A stretch of DNA of 64,000 nt, from NCBI GenBank assembly GCA_964019335.1, contig OZ025749.1, forward strand, positions 62,001 to 126,000, written 5' to 3'. The notes below the pieces were generated by a model that was given only the letters and a program-made list of their open reading frames with translations, did not search any database and was not told the origin of the DNA. The DNA comes from Diplonema japonicum (lineage: Eukaryota > Euglenozoa > Diplonemea > Diplonemida > Diplonemidae). Shown piece by piece: positions 20,300-30,489 of the stretch (position 1 is its first letter; the number at the start of each line of letters is the position of its first letter). Both the position numbers and the translations under genes were made by a program.

Positions 20300-22242
20300 T
20301 TAAACGCCTTCTGTATTTTCTTCTAGCAGCCGTGACGGCACATGGAGCAGTGGAGTGCGCCGATGACTGCACCTGTTGTATGTGCGGTTGTGGGGACGAA
20401 CCAGATATATGTAGTTTGAAAGAGAACGACCATTTTTTAACGTATTGCTGCCACAGGGCAGGCGAGACCATCTTGCAATGGAACGACACAACATGCCTCG
20501 GCAGCGCGGGTGCAGCCCGCACCACATACAGAGGCAAATGCGGGGCAGCCGTGTGCGCAGAAAAAGTCTGCCAACACAAAGCAAAGAAGTACACAGACCC
20601 TCTATGGATCCTCATTACAGTCCCTCTACTATGCACGGCCATGTATATGGCTTGGAGATACACTCATCATATCTTCAACAAAACACAGTCGAAAAAAAAA
20701 CTGGATAGTTACATGGAGCTTCTCGCGGAGTCGCTGCAAGACGCGGAAGAAGAATGCTCCAATCTGGAAACCAAGGCCTCCGCCTTGAAAGACGAGGAAG
20801 ACGAGCTAAACAAAAACATCCTCGCCGCGCACAAAAAAACATCGAACCTGAAAAAAAATTTCTCGGAGCTTGGCCACGCTGTCAGGACGCAAAACGAGCG
20901 AACAATCTGCGATTTCAAAGCATGCATCGACACACAAATATCCCTTGAAGCCAAGTACCCGTCGTTGAATGAGAGAAAAGAACAAGTTCATTCCGCGCGT
21001 GCCATCCACGCACACTACACAACTGAGATAAAACGAGCGCGAAAAGAAATCGCGGGGAAACAACACATCAGAAACGACACCAGCGAACTGGAAGAAAAAG
21101 AGGAAATAACCCGCACCGAACTTGCCCGTGCAGCGAGGTCTACCAGTGAGAAGGAGCAAACAATATCGGAAATGGTGGACACAACAACAGGACTACGCCA
21201 ACAGGTAGCCCGTGATAAGGTAATTCTCAGCGGGCTAACCCGCGATAAGGAACAAGCAGAGCGCGAGCTACAGGAGACTCGGTTGAAACTGAAAACTTTC
21301 CTGACAGCCTTGCAAGGCGCCGACACCGCTTCGAAGGCAGATGCTTTAGAGGCAAAACGACAGGCAAAGATCCTCCACGCCACCCTGAAAAACCTTGCTG
21401 AACAGCACGTCTTCTCCGATCAAACCGCCGATAGTTACAAATTGCAAATATCCGTAGTGGAAGAATCGATCACGTCTCTGAGGGAAATAATCCTCGTGAA
21501 GGGTAGGGAAGCAGCGGGAGCCATTCAAATCGCTTCTCGCCTGCATCAAAATCTACTGCAAGCCGACAACCACACCACGATCGCAACGCAGAAACTGAAC
21601 AGCTGCCGCGCGAAGGAGATGGAGTTCAACGGGATCAAACAAGAACGGGAGAAGGAGATCACCACCGTCAACAACGATTGTTCAAAGACCGTCGCGCGCA
21701 TTGCACAGTTAAAAACAGACCTGGAGACGATGGAGGGAGAACGCCGTGGGTACGACCTTTTCATACGAGAATTTGAGAATGAAACAAACGCAATACGGCA
21801 TAGAATAAACACCAGAACGGAGGAGTTGCACCGCGAGACATCTTTCGAAACAGGTCTTCACGATTCTCTGCAAAATGAAATGGAAGCTCTTAGCAAGCAA
21901 AAAACCAAGCTTGACACAGTTGCCTCGGAGCTGGATGCAATCCACTGTCAATTGTCATCCCTTAACACGCCAGAGGGCTGCGTGGAACCTGCGAAAAACC
22001 ATGTTTTTCAAACAATCGTTGAGACAACGAAGGTAAGCACGGCCATTTTAGAAGCGCAAGACACAGCATCCCAACTACAAAAAACCCTCTCCAAAGCTCA
22101 ACACGCATTATCACGTGAGAAGAGAGCTCAATCGCACACCCTCACCGAAGCAGGCAAGGAAAAGCTCAGGCTCCACAGAGCCTGCAAGGACAAACAGGCG
22201 GTTCTTAATAAACTCGTCGCGTCTAAGGGGGAAGCAAAATGA
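20296..22242 (+). CDS. Single-pass membrane protein with Cys-rich ectodomain and long coiled coil
   Basis: The protein has 648 residues and no recognised family. Residues 1-18 form a signal peptide. Residues 21-93 are a short cysteine-rich ectodomain (CADDCTCCMCGCGDE, further Cys at 51, 52, 67, 82, 87 and 92). A transmembrane helix spans about 103-122 (LWILITVPLLCTAMYMAW). The remaining ~515 residues are charged, almost free of glycine and proline, and heptad-rich, which indicates a long cytoplasmic or lumenal coiled coil. The layout suggests a type I membrane protein that tethers or scaffolds, as golgins do, but the sequence shows no specific partner. Codon use is less GC-biased than in the array genes. 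The start is preceded by a pyrimidine tract and a mini-ORF. Confidence 0.8.
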   Translation: MIKRLLYFLLAAVTAHGAVECADDCTCCMCGCGDEPDICSLKENDHFLTYCCHRAGETILQWNDTTCLGSAGAARTTYRGKCGAAVCAEKVCQHKAKKYTDPLWILITVPLLCTAMYMAWRYTHHIFNKTQSKKKLDSYMELLAESLQDAEEECSNLETKASALKDEEDELNKNILAAHKKTSNLKKNFSELGHAVRTQNERTICDFKACIDTQISLEAKYPSLNERKEQVHSARAIHAHYTTEIKRARKEIAGKQHIRNDTSELEEKEEITRTELARAARSTSEKEQTISEMVDTTTGLRQQVARDKVILSGLTRDKEQAERELQETRLKLKTFLTALQGADTASKADALEAKRQAKILHATLKNLAEQHVFSDQTADSYKLQISVVEESITSLREIILVKGREAAGAIQIASRLHQNLLQADNHTTIATQKLNSCRAKEMEFNGIKQEREKEITTVNNDCSKTVARIAQLKTDLETMEGERRGYDLFIREFENETNAIRHRINTRTEELHRETSFETGLHDSLQNEMEALSKQKTKLDTVASELDAIHCQLSSLNTPEGCVEPAKNHVFQTIVETTKVSTAILEAQDTASQLQKTLSKAQHALSREKRAQSHTLTEAGKEKLRLHRACKDKQAVLNKLVASKGEAK

Positions 22243-22776
22243 AAACTACCTCTTCTGAGGCCATGTCTTATAAAAAAAAACCCCCCCCCTCCCCTTTTGT
22301 GGCACAAGTTACAAAGATGAATTCAAACCACAGGGGATGATAAAAAAAAAAAAAAATGTCCAATCGCGTTAAGGAGGCCGTTCCATATCTCAAGAATTAA
22401 CACCCCATCCAGTGTCGCAAGGACTGGAGGGAGGGCCTTTTCTTTTTTTTTTTTTTTTTTTTTTTTTCTGATTTGTCCTCTCAGCTGTGGAGCGATTCTT
22501 GGTTGATAAATAAAAGAAGTGCATCATCATCAGATGTGTTGCTCGCTTTTCTTTTTTTCTTTTTTATATTATTGTTTTGATCGAGCCCTTGCTGTCACCT
22601 TTTGCTGCTGTATCAGTTCGGCAGCATGCAAGATGGCTTGGCACCCCAGATCTGCCTGTTCATAGTCTCTCTCTGTTGGCCGGCCCCGTCCTAGCGAAAT
22701 CTGAAGGGCTGGGAAAAAAAAAAAAAAAAAAACAAAAAAAAAAAAAAAAACAAAAAAAAGGGAAAGAGAAAAAAAA
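22243..22776. other. Intergenic, low complexity with two GC-richer islands
   Basis: An island at 22370-22440 and another at 22480-22550 have no ORF. A stretch near 22514-22547 resembles 59476-59503. A third island (about 22580-22705) is open on the minus strand for ~45 codons (HAAELIQQQKVTARARSKQ at its end) but lacks a start and family, so it may be a gene fragment. A-rich tract from 22713 leads into the next start codon. Confidence 0.5.
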
Positions 22777-23688
22777 ATGCCCCGGTTTGCCTCTCTTTTC
22801 GACAATAGTGATGATTCAGAATCCGACGACAAGGAAAAGGAGGTGAAGGGTGGAGAGACAAAGGCGGACACCAACGAGGACGCAAAGAACCCCGGCATGC
22901 TAGCGGAGGCAGAGGGGGAAGACGACCACCCCACCCCGACCCGCGACGAAAAAACCCCCCAAAAAGAAAAAATAGTGGTGAAAGTAAAAGAAGAAGAATA
23001 CCCGGACCACACCGTTTTCGCTACGCTACGGAGATACTCCTCACCAGAAATCCACAACGCGATAGAGGCGATGGGTTGCGGGAGCTGCTCTACAAACAAA
23101 TCAGCAGTTACTCTAACATCAGGAAAAGGCTCAATGACAGGCCGGGCCATCACTGTTACAATGAGATCGGGTGGGGAAAGCGACCCTGTCATGTGGCAGG
23201 ACTTCCTCACATATTTATCGAAAATGGAAGGAAGCAAAGTTCTTATCGTCCGGGACGTAGCCGGGCTAGACGCAAAGGCGAGCCTCTTCGACTCCACCAC
23301 CGTCCGGATCCTGAAAAGTTTCAACATTACCGGGGCAATTATCGATGGTGCTGTATCGTTCACAAATGTTCTGGATGTGGAGGGTTTCCCCACTCTTGCA
23401 ACATGCCACTCCCTTCAGGGAGGCATGAAGCACTCCACACCCCTCATCTGGGGGTCTGATGTAAACGTGTACTCTTCCAACGTGAAATTCAACAGTTTTG
23501 TTCACGCGGACAAGCACGGGTTCCTCACTCTCCCTCCTCCGGTGCCCCTCTCCCCTGTTATGAAGAGTTTGCTGGCCCAGGCGTGTGCGGCGCCACCTTC
23601 TATTGACCTCCCCACTTTATTTGAAAGCCTTGGGTGGGGCATCCCCGATGTTGAACTTCCAACGAAAAATAGTTCTGACAGTGAATAA
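22777..23688 (+). CDS. RraA-like protein (RraA / HMG-aldolase fold)
   Basis: The protein has 303 residues. An acidic, low-complexity N-terminus (about 1-75) precedes an RraA-type domain at about 80-245. Family-like elements are GRAITVTMRSG, a VLIVRDVAGLDAKASLF strand-turn, and TGAIIDGAVSFTNVLDVEGF, which matches the family's G(A/C)(V/L)xDGxxRD region with substitutions. In bacteria RraA inhibits RNase E; relatives are HMG/CHA aldolases acting on 4-hydroxy-4-methyl-2-oxoglutarate. Here the usual Arg-Asp after the DG motif is replaced by SF, so catalysis by the standard aldolase mechanism is doubtful. The C-terminus is acidic (NSSDSE). The start is the first ATG after a long A-rich tract. Confidence 0.65.
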   Translation: MPRFASLFDNSDDSESDDKEKEVKGGETKADTNEDAKNPGMLAEAEGEDDHPTPTRDEKTPQKEKIVVKVKEEEYPDHTVFATLRRYSSPEIHNAIEAMGCGSCSTNKSAVTLTSGKGSMTGRAITVTMRSGGESDPVMWQDFLTYLSKMEGSKVLIVRDVAGLDAKASLFDSTTVRILKSFNITGAIIDGAVSFTNVLDVEGFPTLATCHSLQGGMKHSTPLIWGSDVNVYSSNVKFNSFVHADKHGFLTLPPPVPLSPVMKSLLAQACAAPPSIDLPTLFESLGWGIPDVELPTKNSSDSE

Positions 23689-24156
23689 ACTCTCGTGTGC
23701 TTTATTGGTTTTTTTTGTTGTTGTTGAGGGGGGGGAAAAAAAAAGAAGAAAGAAACAAAAAAAAAAAAAAGTAGACCCAGCATTCTCAAGGTGGGGTCGG
23801 GGGGTTTTTTTTTTTTATTTTTTGCCCTCTTTTTCCTTTTTTTTGTCTAGTTGTTTCCTTTTTTTTGTTTTTTTTTGTTTTATACCCTCTTTTTGTCAAT
23901 CTCGTCGGTTATGCCGGTGCTCCTTTGAAGTTCATCGGCTTGCTTACGGGAGTATGCTGCTTCGTTATAAGAGTGAAAAAGGCAGAATTCTTTTTTTCAA
24001 ACAAACATTGAGATTGCCCATATTCTGCCACTGCAGTGCCCGTGGACCACCTTGGTTTAGCAAATGTGATCCTTTTTTCTTCTTTTTCTTTCTGTACATT
24101 GTTCCTGTCCAATCCTCTGCGGATCAACATAGCACCACAAGCAAGATGTAAAGAAA

Positions 24157-24189
<33 letters not shown>
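23689..24189. other. Intergenic with a possible structured element
   Basis: T-rich sequence surrounds a more complex island at about 23895-24130. Inside it GGCAGAAT (23981-23988) pairs with ATTCTGCC (24022-24029). I do not recognise an snRNA, tRNA or SRP RNA in it. A long A run leads to the next start. Confidence 0.4.
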
Positions 24190-24190
<1 letters not shown>

Positions 24191-24876
24191 TGGCCAACGA
24201 CGGCGGTAGTAAGAAGCGGAGCTTGCCAGACTGGATGGTGGCAGAGGATGGGAGGCAAACAACGAAGGCGAAGTACGTTCCTGCAAAGGACCTCCCCGAA
24301 AGAGAAAAACCAAAACCCATACAAGTCAAGAATCTCAACGGGAGGGTGGTGGTGCTTGACGTGGAAACAACAGGCTTCTCAACCTCCAGCAATAGGATCA
24401 TCGAGGTGGGTGCAGTTCAAATCTCCAACGGCGTGCTAACAGGGGTGAGCTTCTTGAAGCAAATCGATCCGGGGGAAGAATTTTATTCGAAACTCGGCCC
24501 CAGCCTCAAAAACGGGATCACGAGGGAGCAACTGGAACAAGGCGGGGACCCCAAGACAACCTTGTTCGCATTTGCAGAGTTCTTATCACACGCTGACCTC
24601 CTCGTTGCCCATAATAGTTCCTTTGACATTTCCTTCCTTGCCACTGAGTGCCACCGCCACTCTATTTCCTTTCCGGATGTTCCAACGCTCTGCACTCAAA
24701 AGGTGTTTCTCACCCTCCCCAACCATAATGGTTCCACCCTCTGTGACGCCCTGTCGTGGTACGGATTGGAACACAACCGCCGATTCGGCGAAACCCACAA
24801 CGCCCTCTGCGACGCAGAAGCAACAGCAAGGCTTTTACTAAAGCTGATAAAAAACGGAATACTGGAAGCTCAGTAG
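24190..24876 (+). CDS. DnaQ-like 3'-5' exonuclease (DEDDh)
   Basis: The protein has 228 residues and a complete DEDDh active site: Asp57 and Glu59 in VVVLDVETTG, Asp146 in LLVAHNSSFDISFL, and His203/Asp208 in ETHNALCDAEATARLL. The organisation matches the epsilon/TREX/PolC-exonuclease superfamily, which removes nucleotides 3'-5' with two metal ions. The first ~48 residues are basic and polar and carry no targeting signal I can call. No polymerase or other domain is attached, so a role in proofreading, repair or RNA processing cannot be chosen from sequence. Start ATG follows an A run with only AAAG between. Confidence 0.85.
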
Positions 24877-25052
24877 ATTTTTTTTTTTTTTTTTGAAAGT
24901 CGATTCTTTCTTGCGGGCGTTAACCCCTCATAGTGGCTGCCGATGTACAGGTCTTCGAACACCTGTTCGGTGTCCTTGCAGCTGCGGTACTTCCTCCCCT
25001 TCTCGAAGGCCTTTGAGGTTTTGCAAAATCTCCACGTCTTGTCGCCTTCCAA
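24870..25052 (-). CDS. Possible 60-residue minus-strand ORF or gene fragment
   Basis: This frame starts MEGDKTWRFCKTSKAFEKG and runs through protein-like sequence to TPARKNRLSK before a lysine run and stop. It overlaps the end of the exonuclease gene by a few bases, convergently. Composition is mixed and GC-rich, unlike the surrounding homopolymers. No homology is recognised, and it may be a decayed fragment. Confidence 0.3.
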   Translation of the reverse strand: MEGDKTWRFCKTSKAFEKGRKYRSCKDTEQVFEDLYIGSHYEGLTPARKNRLSKKKKKIY

Positions 25053-25080
25053 AAAAAAAAAAAAAAAAAAAAAAAAGATT

Positions 25081-25190
25081 CTTTATGACTATATGTCTTT
25101 GTTGTTCGCACGAGCAAAAAAAAAAAAAGGTTTTTAAAAAGCCGCGAAAGCTTTTTTTTTTTTGCTCGGCACAAGTTGCATATAGTTATA
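25081..25190 (-). mobile_element. Short hairpin MITE, copy 1 (inverted)
   Basis: The reverse complement matches the elements at 42660-42758 and 55900-56012. The left end begins CTTTATGACTATATG and the right end finishes CATATAGTTATAAA, so the ends are imperfect inverted repeats. Inner CGAGC / GCTCG arms bracket variable A and T runs. Similarity to the 42.6 kb copy continues past the end, to about 25228, through the motif that reads TTTGTTACAAATATTTATC on the opposite strand. Confidence 0.7.
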
Positions 25191-25294
25191 AAAATTATTT
25201 TTTTTTTTGAAAGATAAATATTTGTAACAAAAAAAAAAAGAAGAAAAAAAAGTGGGGGTGAGAGGGGGGGCGGGGGGAGAGAGGGAAAAAAAAA

Positions 25295-25336
<42 letters not shown>

Positions 25337-25347
25337 AAAAAATAATA

Positions 25348-26841
25348 ATGAACATCTTCATCGTGCGCCATGGTGAACGCGAAGACAAGCAGCAAAACGG
25401 GGTGTGGACAGGCGGCCTCGACCCTGGGATCACGAAACTAGGCATATCTCAAGCTCTACTCGTCGGCGAGACCCTGCGCAAGGAAAACATTGACTACATC
25501 TACTCATCACCGTTTTACAGAACGGTCCTCACCGCCGTAGAGGTGGCGTTCACACTGGGGTTGAAGGTGAGGGTGGAAAACGGGCTATCAGAAACCCTTC
25601 TTCAGTCAATGTATCCTAAACAACCAGAAGTCGACCCAAAACGCGCTATCTCAGAAGGAATGAAAGCGTACATGTCTGACGACTATACCTCACCAACCAG
25701 GTTTCCAAAATACCCGGAGGATGAGTTATCCGCAAGAGTAAGAGTCTGCACGACGGTGGACAGACTGATCAAGAACCATCAGGGGGAAACGATGCCGTCG
25801 GGTAAACCAGCAAATATTGTTCTGGTGACGCATCTCCACGCGGTCCAAACTGCAACGTGTTACCTTTCCGGAACAAGGCAACAGGGTAAGGTCTCGTACG
25901 GCTGTCTCACCCACCTTAGGTACACGCCAGTTAGAAAAACATGGGACACAGTTCTTGCCTACGATGAGAAGCACTTAAAGGTATCGTTGGGAAGGAACAC
26001 CACCGCTGCCTTTGACGAAAGCACCACAACGGTTACGACGACAACCGCACAGACACAGTACAGAACCCCACCTCCATCGGAAGTAGCAGGTGTGAGGAAG
26101 GGTGTTAAGAAACGAAAAAAAGCAAATCTTCCCGAACAACTTGCTATCAACGCAACAGAAGTCCGGCGTCTCGAAGCGGAGCTTTTAAACGCAAAACAAC
26201 GCCGAACCGATATCTTGAAAAAAATTGCAATGCAGCATCTGAAACAAAACAAAGTCCACTCAAACCTGTGTATACTATGGGTCGTAGCTCCGCAGGTCTG
26301 CGCTCACGTTCTTTCATACCTCCAAGATACGGAATTTTTAAGCCTTTTGCAGACCACGAAAATTGTCAAAGCGTGTCTTAAAGAAGAACTGTCGGGGCTT
26401 ACGACAACACTCACACCGTCGGTTACAGCTACTACTTTTTTGTCTTCGCAATGTACATCTATTAGAGATTCGTTGTTGAAAGATTCTACATTGAGATCGC
26501 CGGACAGGCCGTCTGTCATTTTACGAGCGAAGAAACTCTTTGACGATGATGAAACTTGGGATCAAAACGAGTTGGCGTTGATTCGTGATACGATTGATGA
26601 CAGTAGTTTAGAGGACAGTGATGGGGGTGCGTCAGGGTGTGAGTCAGTAAGAGAAACTCCGGTGGCGCCTGCTCGTGTTCTTGAGATTTCCAGTGACGAG
26701 GGCTGTCAGTGGACAACACCTACATCGCCGACCATGGCTACGTACTCCCCTGGGATTACTAGAAGCGGCTCAAAAGCGCGCACCATTGCCGCCATTGTCT
26801 CGAGCGATAATTGTCACGGGTCGTGGGCTAAAATGCCTTGA
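25348..26841 (+). CDS. Histidine phosphatase (phosphoglycerate-mutase-like) with F-box-like segment
   Basis: The protein has 497 residues. Residues 1-210 are a histidine phosphatase domain: VRHGERED with catalytic His8, Arg58 in SSPFYRTV, and the second His162 in VLVTHLHAV. The N-terminal motif and the SSPxxR context resemble the UBASH3/Sts and eukaryotic PGM-like branch rather than glycolytic mutase. A basic stretch at 250-260 (RKGVKKRKKAN) could be a nuclear signal. Residues about 311-343 (VVAPQVCAHVLSYLQDTEF and following) look like a short F-box, which would bind Skp1. The rest of the C-terminus is Ser/Thr- and Asp-rich and probably disordered. The substrate is unknown. The start codon is preceded by an AAAT repeat and AATAAT. 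Confidence 0.75.
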   Translation: MNIFIVRHGEREDKQQNGVWTGGLDPGITKLGISQALLVGETLRKENIDYIYSSPFYRTVLTAVEVAFTLGLKVRVENGLSETLLQSMYPKQPEVDPKRAISEGMKAYMSDDYTSPTRFPKYPEDELSARVRVCTTVDRLIKNHQGETMPSGKPANIVLVTHLHAVQTATCYLSGTRQQGKVSYGCLTHLRYTPVRKTWDTVLAYDEKHLKVSLGRNTTAAFDESTTTVTTTTAQTQYRTPPPSEVAGVRKGVKKRKKANLPEQLAINATEVRRLEAELLNAKQRRTDILKKIAMQHLKQNKVHSNLCILWVVAPQVCAHVLSYLQDTEFLSLLQTTKIVKACLKEELSGLTTTLTPSVTATTFLSSQCTSIRDSLLKDSTLRSPDRPSVILRAKKLFDDDETWDQNELALIRDTIDDSSLEDSDGGASGCESVRETPVAPARVLEISSDEGCQWTTPTSPTMATYSPGITRSGSKARTIAAIVSSDNCHGSWAKMP

Positions 26842-27588
26842 GATAGATTTTTTTTTTTTTTTTTTTTTTTAGATTTTTTTTTATTACCCCCCACCGCCTT
26901 TTTTATATGAAAAAAGGTTTTCAAAAAAAAAATAGAGTCTTTTGACTTTTTTTTTGGGGGGGGGGTTTTTTTTTGTTGTGAGAGAATGGTTTTTTCTTCT
27001 TTTTTTTTAACGGGTTTTATACAGGACTTTCTCCGGGTTTTCTGCCCCCTCCCATTCCCCGGCACGTACAAACAACGGTCAGTTTCCTTTCCCCCCCCCC
27101 CTTTTTTTTTCCCCCTTCACTCCACTCGTATTCACTTCTTTTTTTTTTTTTTTTTAGAGGCTGCCCTCAGGTAGGATTGTCTTTTAGCTTAAGATTTTTT
27201 TTTTATTATTGTCAAAAAAGAGGGGAAAAAAAAGAGGAAGAAGAAGAAGAAGAAGAAAAAAAAAAAAGAAAAAAAGAAAACCAGCGTGCCTTTTTGCCTG
27301 ATGACGACCAAGCACCTGGAGTTGCAAGATTACAACCACGAGCCTTCTGTCAGCAAAGGGGCTATACTCCCGAGCCAAAAGTTTAAAAAAAAAAAAAAAA
27401 AAAAAAATTGTCTATTCACTGCATGCTAAACATTGTCTTTTTTTTTTTCTTTCTCCCCCTTTTTATTTTTCTTTTCTTTAAATTTCTTTGTTTTACGATG
27501 TGCTGTAGGCTGGGGAAAAAAAAAAAAAAAAGAAAAAAAAAGAAGAAAAAAAGAGGGAGGAAGAAAGAAAAAAAAAGAAAAAAAGAAG
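26842..27588. other. Intergenic, mostly homopolymer; one complex island
   Basis: Runs of T, G, C and A dominate. A complex island of ~95 bp at 27288-27384 (from CCAGCGTGCC to CCAAAAG) lies between purine tracts and has no convincing frame. It could be a small RNA or an old gene fragment. The rest shows nothing I can support. Confidence 0.4.
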
Positions 27589-28123
27589 ATGCCTCCCAAG
27601 TTTGATCCGAATGAAGAGAAGATTGTGATTCTCCGCGCTGTGGGGGGTGAGGTGCCTGCCGCTGCTTCCTTGGCACCTAAGGTCGGCCCAATGGGGCTGG
27701 CCGCAAAGAAAGTTGGGGATGACATTATGAAGAATACGAAGGCCTGGAAGGTACTATAATTTAAAAAAAAAAAAAAAAATCGCACAGGGTTTGAAAATCA
27801 CTGTGAAGCTGACTGTAAAGAACAGGCAGGCGAGCGTGTCAGTCCTTCCTTCCGCGTCATCCCTCCTTATCAAGGCGTTGAAGGAGCCGCCGAGAGACCG
27901 TAAAAAAGTCAAGAACATCAAACACGACGGTAACATCCCTCTTGAGCAGGTCATCGACATCGCCCGCACCATGTGGCCATCATCCATGGCCAAGTCCCTT
28001 GCGTTATGCACAATGGAAATCCTCGGCACAGCCAACTCCATCGGCTGTTCTATAAACGGCGAGGACCCAACGGATATCCAGGAACAAATTCGGAATAACG
28101 AAATCGAGATTCCCGAAAAGTGA
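27589..28123 (+). CDS. RPL12: 60S ribosomal protein L12 (uL11)
   Basis: Joined from 27589-27750 and 27788-28123, this gives 165 residues, the usual eukaryotic L12 length. The protein begins [21 protein letters not shown] and contains [15 protein letters not shown], the conserved [21 protein letters not shown] region and [18 protein letters not shown]. It forms the base of the GTPase-associated stalk on the 60S subunit. The 37 nt intron (GTACTA...CACAG) splits the conserved WKGLK and consists mostly of an A run. Without splicing the frame ends at once (WKVL stop), so the intron is required. It lies 79 bp upstream of the next gene. Confidence 0.95.
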
Positions 28124-28201
28124 TAATTTTTTTTTTTTTTTTTTTTTTTTTCCCCCTCCACAAAAAAAAAAAAAAAAAAAAAGGAACAAAAAAAAAAAAA
28201 A

Positions 28202-29068
28202 ATGGACATAATCGGGTGGGTACAAACACTTCCGCCTGCGTACCAAGCGCTCTGTGGGACACTGTTTACATGGGGCGTGACGGCGCTTGGTGCATTGGTT
28301 GTCTTATTGGACCCCATGATGGGGAAGTCCTTCAGAGCAAAGTTTCTCGATATTTGCTACGGTTTCAGCGGAGGTGTCATGTTGGCAGCAAGCTACTGGT
28401 CGCTGCTTGCACCCGCGATCGATATCACCGAAAACAACTGGTGGGGGAAACAAGCAATGTGGGAACGACCGGACGGAAGCGAAATTACAATGGCGTGGGT
28501 CCCAGTTGCCATAGGCCTCGCTGCGGGCGTTTTGTTTGTCGTTGTGGGTGATTACATTGTGGGAAAGTACTTGGAAGGCGGTGGGAATGAGGCTGTAAAA
28601 CTAGCAAACATGAAACAACAAGCTTCTTGGAGACGGGTACTGCTCCTTGTGGCTGCAATTACCATCCACAACATCCCAGAGGGTTTGGCGGTCGGGGTTT
28701 CCTTTGGGGGGTCAAATTTTTATCAATCCGTGAATCTTGCGATTGGCATTGGGCTGCAGAACTTTCCAGAGGGTATGGCTGTGGCGCTCCCCCTTCGTCG
28801 GCAAGGGCTCCCCGTCCTAACTTGTATATGGTATGGACAGCTCTCGGGCATGGTCGAACCAATAGCTGGGGTGATTGGTGCCATGGCTGTGACAGCCGTT
28901 GAGCCTCTTCTCCCTTATGCTATGGCGTTCGCGGCGGGTGCTATGATATTTGTTGTTGTTGATGATTTGATCCCAGAATCGCACGCACAAGGAAATGGAA
29001 GGCTTTCCTCCATAGGTTGTATTTTAGGGTTTATCACAATGATGGCTCTTGATGTCGCCCTTGGTTAA
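28202..29068 (+). CDS. SLC39A11: ZIP-family zinc transporter, ZIP11 type
   Basis: The protein has 288 residues and about eight hydrophobic segments. The metal-binding motifs are HNIPEG (His156-Glu160-Gly161) and LQNFPEGMA (Asn187-Glu190), the pair characteristic of the GufA/ZIP11 branch, and no long His-rich loop is present. The N-terminal WGVTALGALVV and FSGGVMLAASYWSLLAPAI segments also match this branch. ZIP11 proteins bring zinc toward the cytosol or nucleus from outside or from organelles. The start follows AAAAAAAAAAA directly after the RPL12 gene. No introns are needed. Confidence 0.9.
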   Translation: MDIIGWVQTLPPAYQALCGTLFTWGVTALGALVVLLDPMMGKSFRAKFLDICYGFSGGVMLAASYWSLLAPAIDITENNWWGKQAMWERPDGSEITMAWVPVAIGLAAGVLFVVVGDYIVGKYLEGGGNEAVKLANMKQQASWRRVLLLVAAITIHNIPEGLAVGVSFGGSNFYQSVNLAIGIGLQNFPEGMAVALPLRRQGLPVLTCIWYGQLSGMVEPIAGVIGAMAVTAVEPLLPYAMAFAAGAMIFVVVDDLIPESHAQGNGRLSSIGCILGFITMMALDVALG

Positions 29069-29498
29069 AAAAAATAAATAAAAAATAATAATAATTAGAA
29101 TCGGGAAATGGGGGAAGGGGAGGTCGAACTTTTTTTTTTCCCCTCCCCCCTCTTTCTTTTTGTGTATTTAATAAGTACGTGCTCAGTCTTCTTTTTTCTA
29201 GTGAGAGCGAAAAAAAAGAGAGGGGGGGGGGGGGGGAAGTCGACATTTTTTTATTATAAATCTCCCCCACCATTTTTTTTCTTCCCCCCCCCCCCAATTT
29301 ACCCACCCTATTTGTTTGTCTGTTTTTTTTTTTGTTATTTTTTTATTTTACTACCGTATTTGAAACTTAATAAAAAAATATGGAACGGGGGAGGGGGGGG
29401 AGAAGAACGAAAAAAAAATCTCTCCGAAAGAGAAAAAAAAGGGGGGGGGGGAGGGGGGAAAAAGAGAAGGTAAAAAAAAAGAAGAAAAAAGAAGAAAA
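29069..29498. other. Intergenic homopolymer tracts
   Basis: Alternating runs of A, G, C and T with no gene or RNA I can identify. A G-rich stretch (about 29386-29460) precedes the A-rich leader of the next gene. Confidence 0.5.
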
Positions 29499-29928
29499 AT
29501 GAGTAGAAACTCGCCAAGCCTAACCGCGAGTAACAAAAGGGAGCGGGTTTCGTACTTCTTCAGAAAGTTCAAGGAAAACAAGGATGAGGAAACGAAGCAA
29601 ATGTCCGGGAGGAAAAAGGAGAGCCCGACTACAAAAAGTCTGCCGAAAGTGGGAACCAGCGGAGGAGGGGGTGCCAGCCAACTTGTCACGCAAAACCAGC
29701 AGAATGTCACGGTAAAAGCTCAACCGCAGGTCACGGCGCATCCCACCGCCAACGGAAGAAATTTCTCGCCTGTAGTCGCGGCCAACTACGAACCCCTGCT
29801 ACCCCCACCTATATCAGGACACTCAGGAAGGGTTTGCTTGGTGTTGGATCTGGATGAAACTTTGGTCCACTCTTCCTTCCGGCCAGTCCCAATGCCCGAC
29901 ATGGTCCTTCCTATTGATATTGATGGTA

Positions 29929-29971
<43 letters not shown>

Positions 29972-30289
29972 CAATCTACCACGTGTACGTCAAAAAGCGG
30001 CCATTTGTGGACGAGTTCATGAAGTTTATCGAGCCGCTTTTCGAGGTGGTCATTTTCACAGCGTCACTCTCAAAGTACGCGGATCCTTTGCTCGACCAAC
30101 TTGACCCTGGGAGGAAGCTCATGGGTGGGTACCGGTTGTTCCGCGAGCACTGCTCCCACACCAACGGTGCCTATGTGAAGGATTTGTCGCTCTTGGGACG
30201 CGACTTGCATAGGATTTGTATTATAGATAATTCACCTGTTGCTTATTTATTCCAAGCACAGTATGTGGAAGAAGAAGAAGAAGAAGAAG

Positions 30290-30322
<33 letters not shown>

Positions 30323-30439
30323 AGGAACGCGTTACCATGCACTTCGTGGTTCGAAGATAAGGAAGACACAGAACTGAGGGATTTCCAACCCATGCTGGAA
30401 CAGATGTCAAAGTCAGATAGTGTTTACAGTATGTTCTTT

Positions 30440-30489
<50 letters not shown>

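Noticed and set aside
23909-24401. Minus-strand ORFs around 24.0-24.4 kb
   Set aside because: They read poly-A as poly-F and run antisense to the DEDDh exonuclease, whose active site is complete.
25300-25347. AAAT repeat as a telomere-like or regulatory array
   Set aside because: It is a simple tetranucleotide repeat in the A-rich leader of the phosphatase gene, comparable to leaders of other genes.
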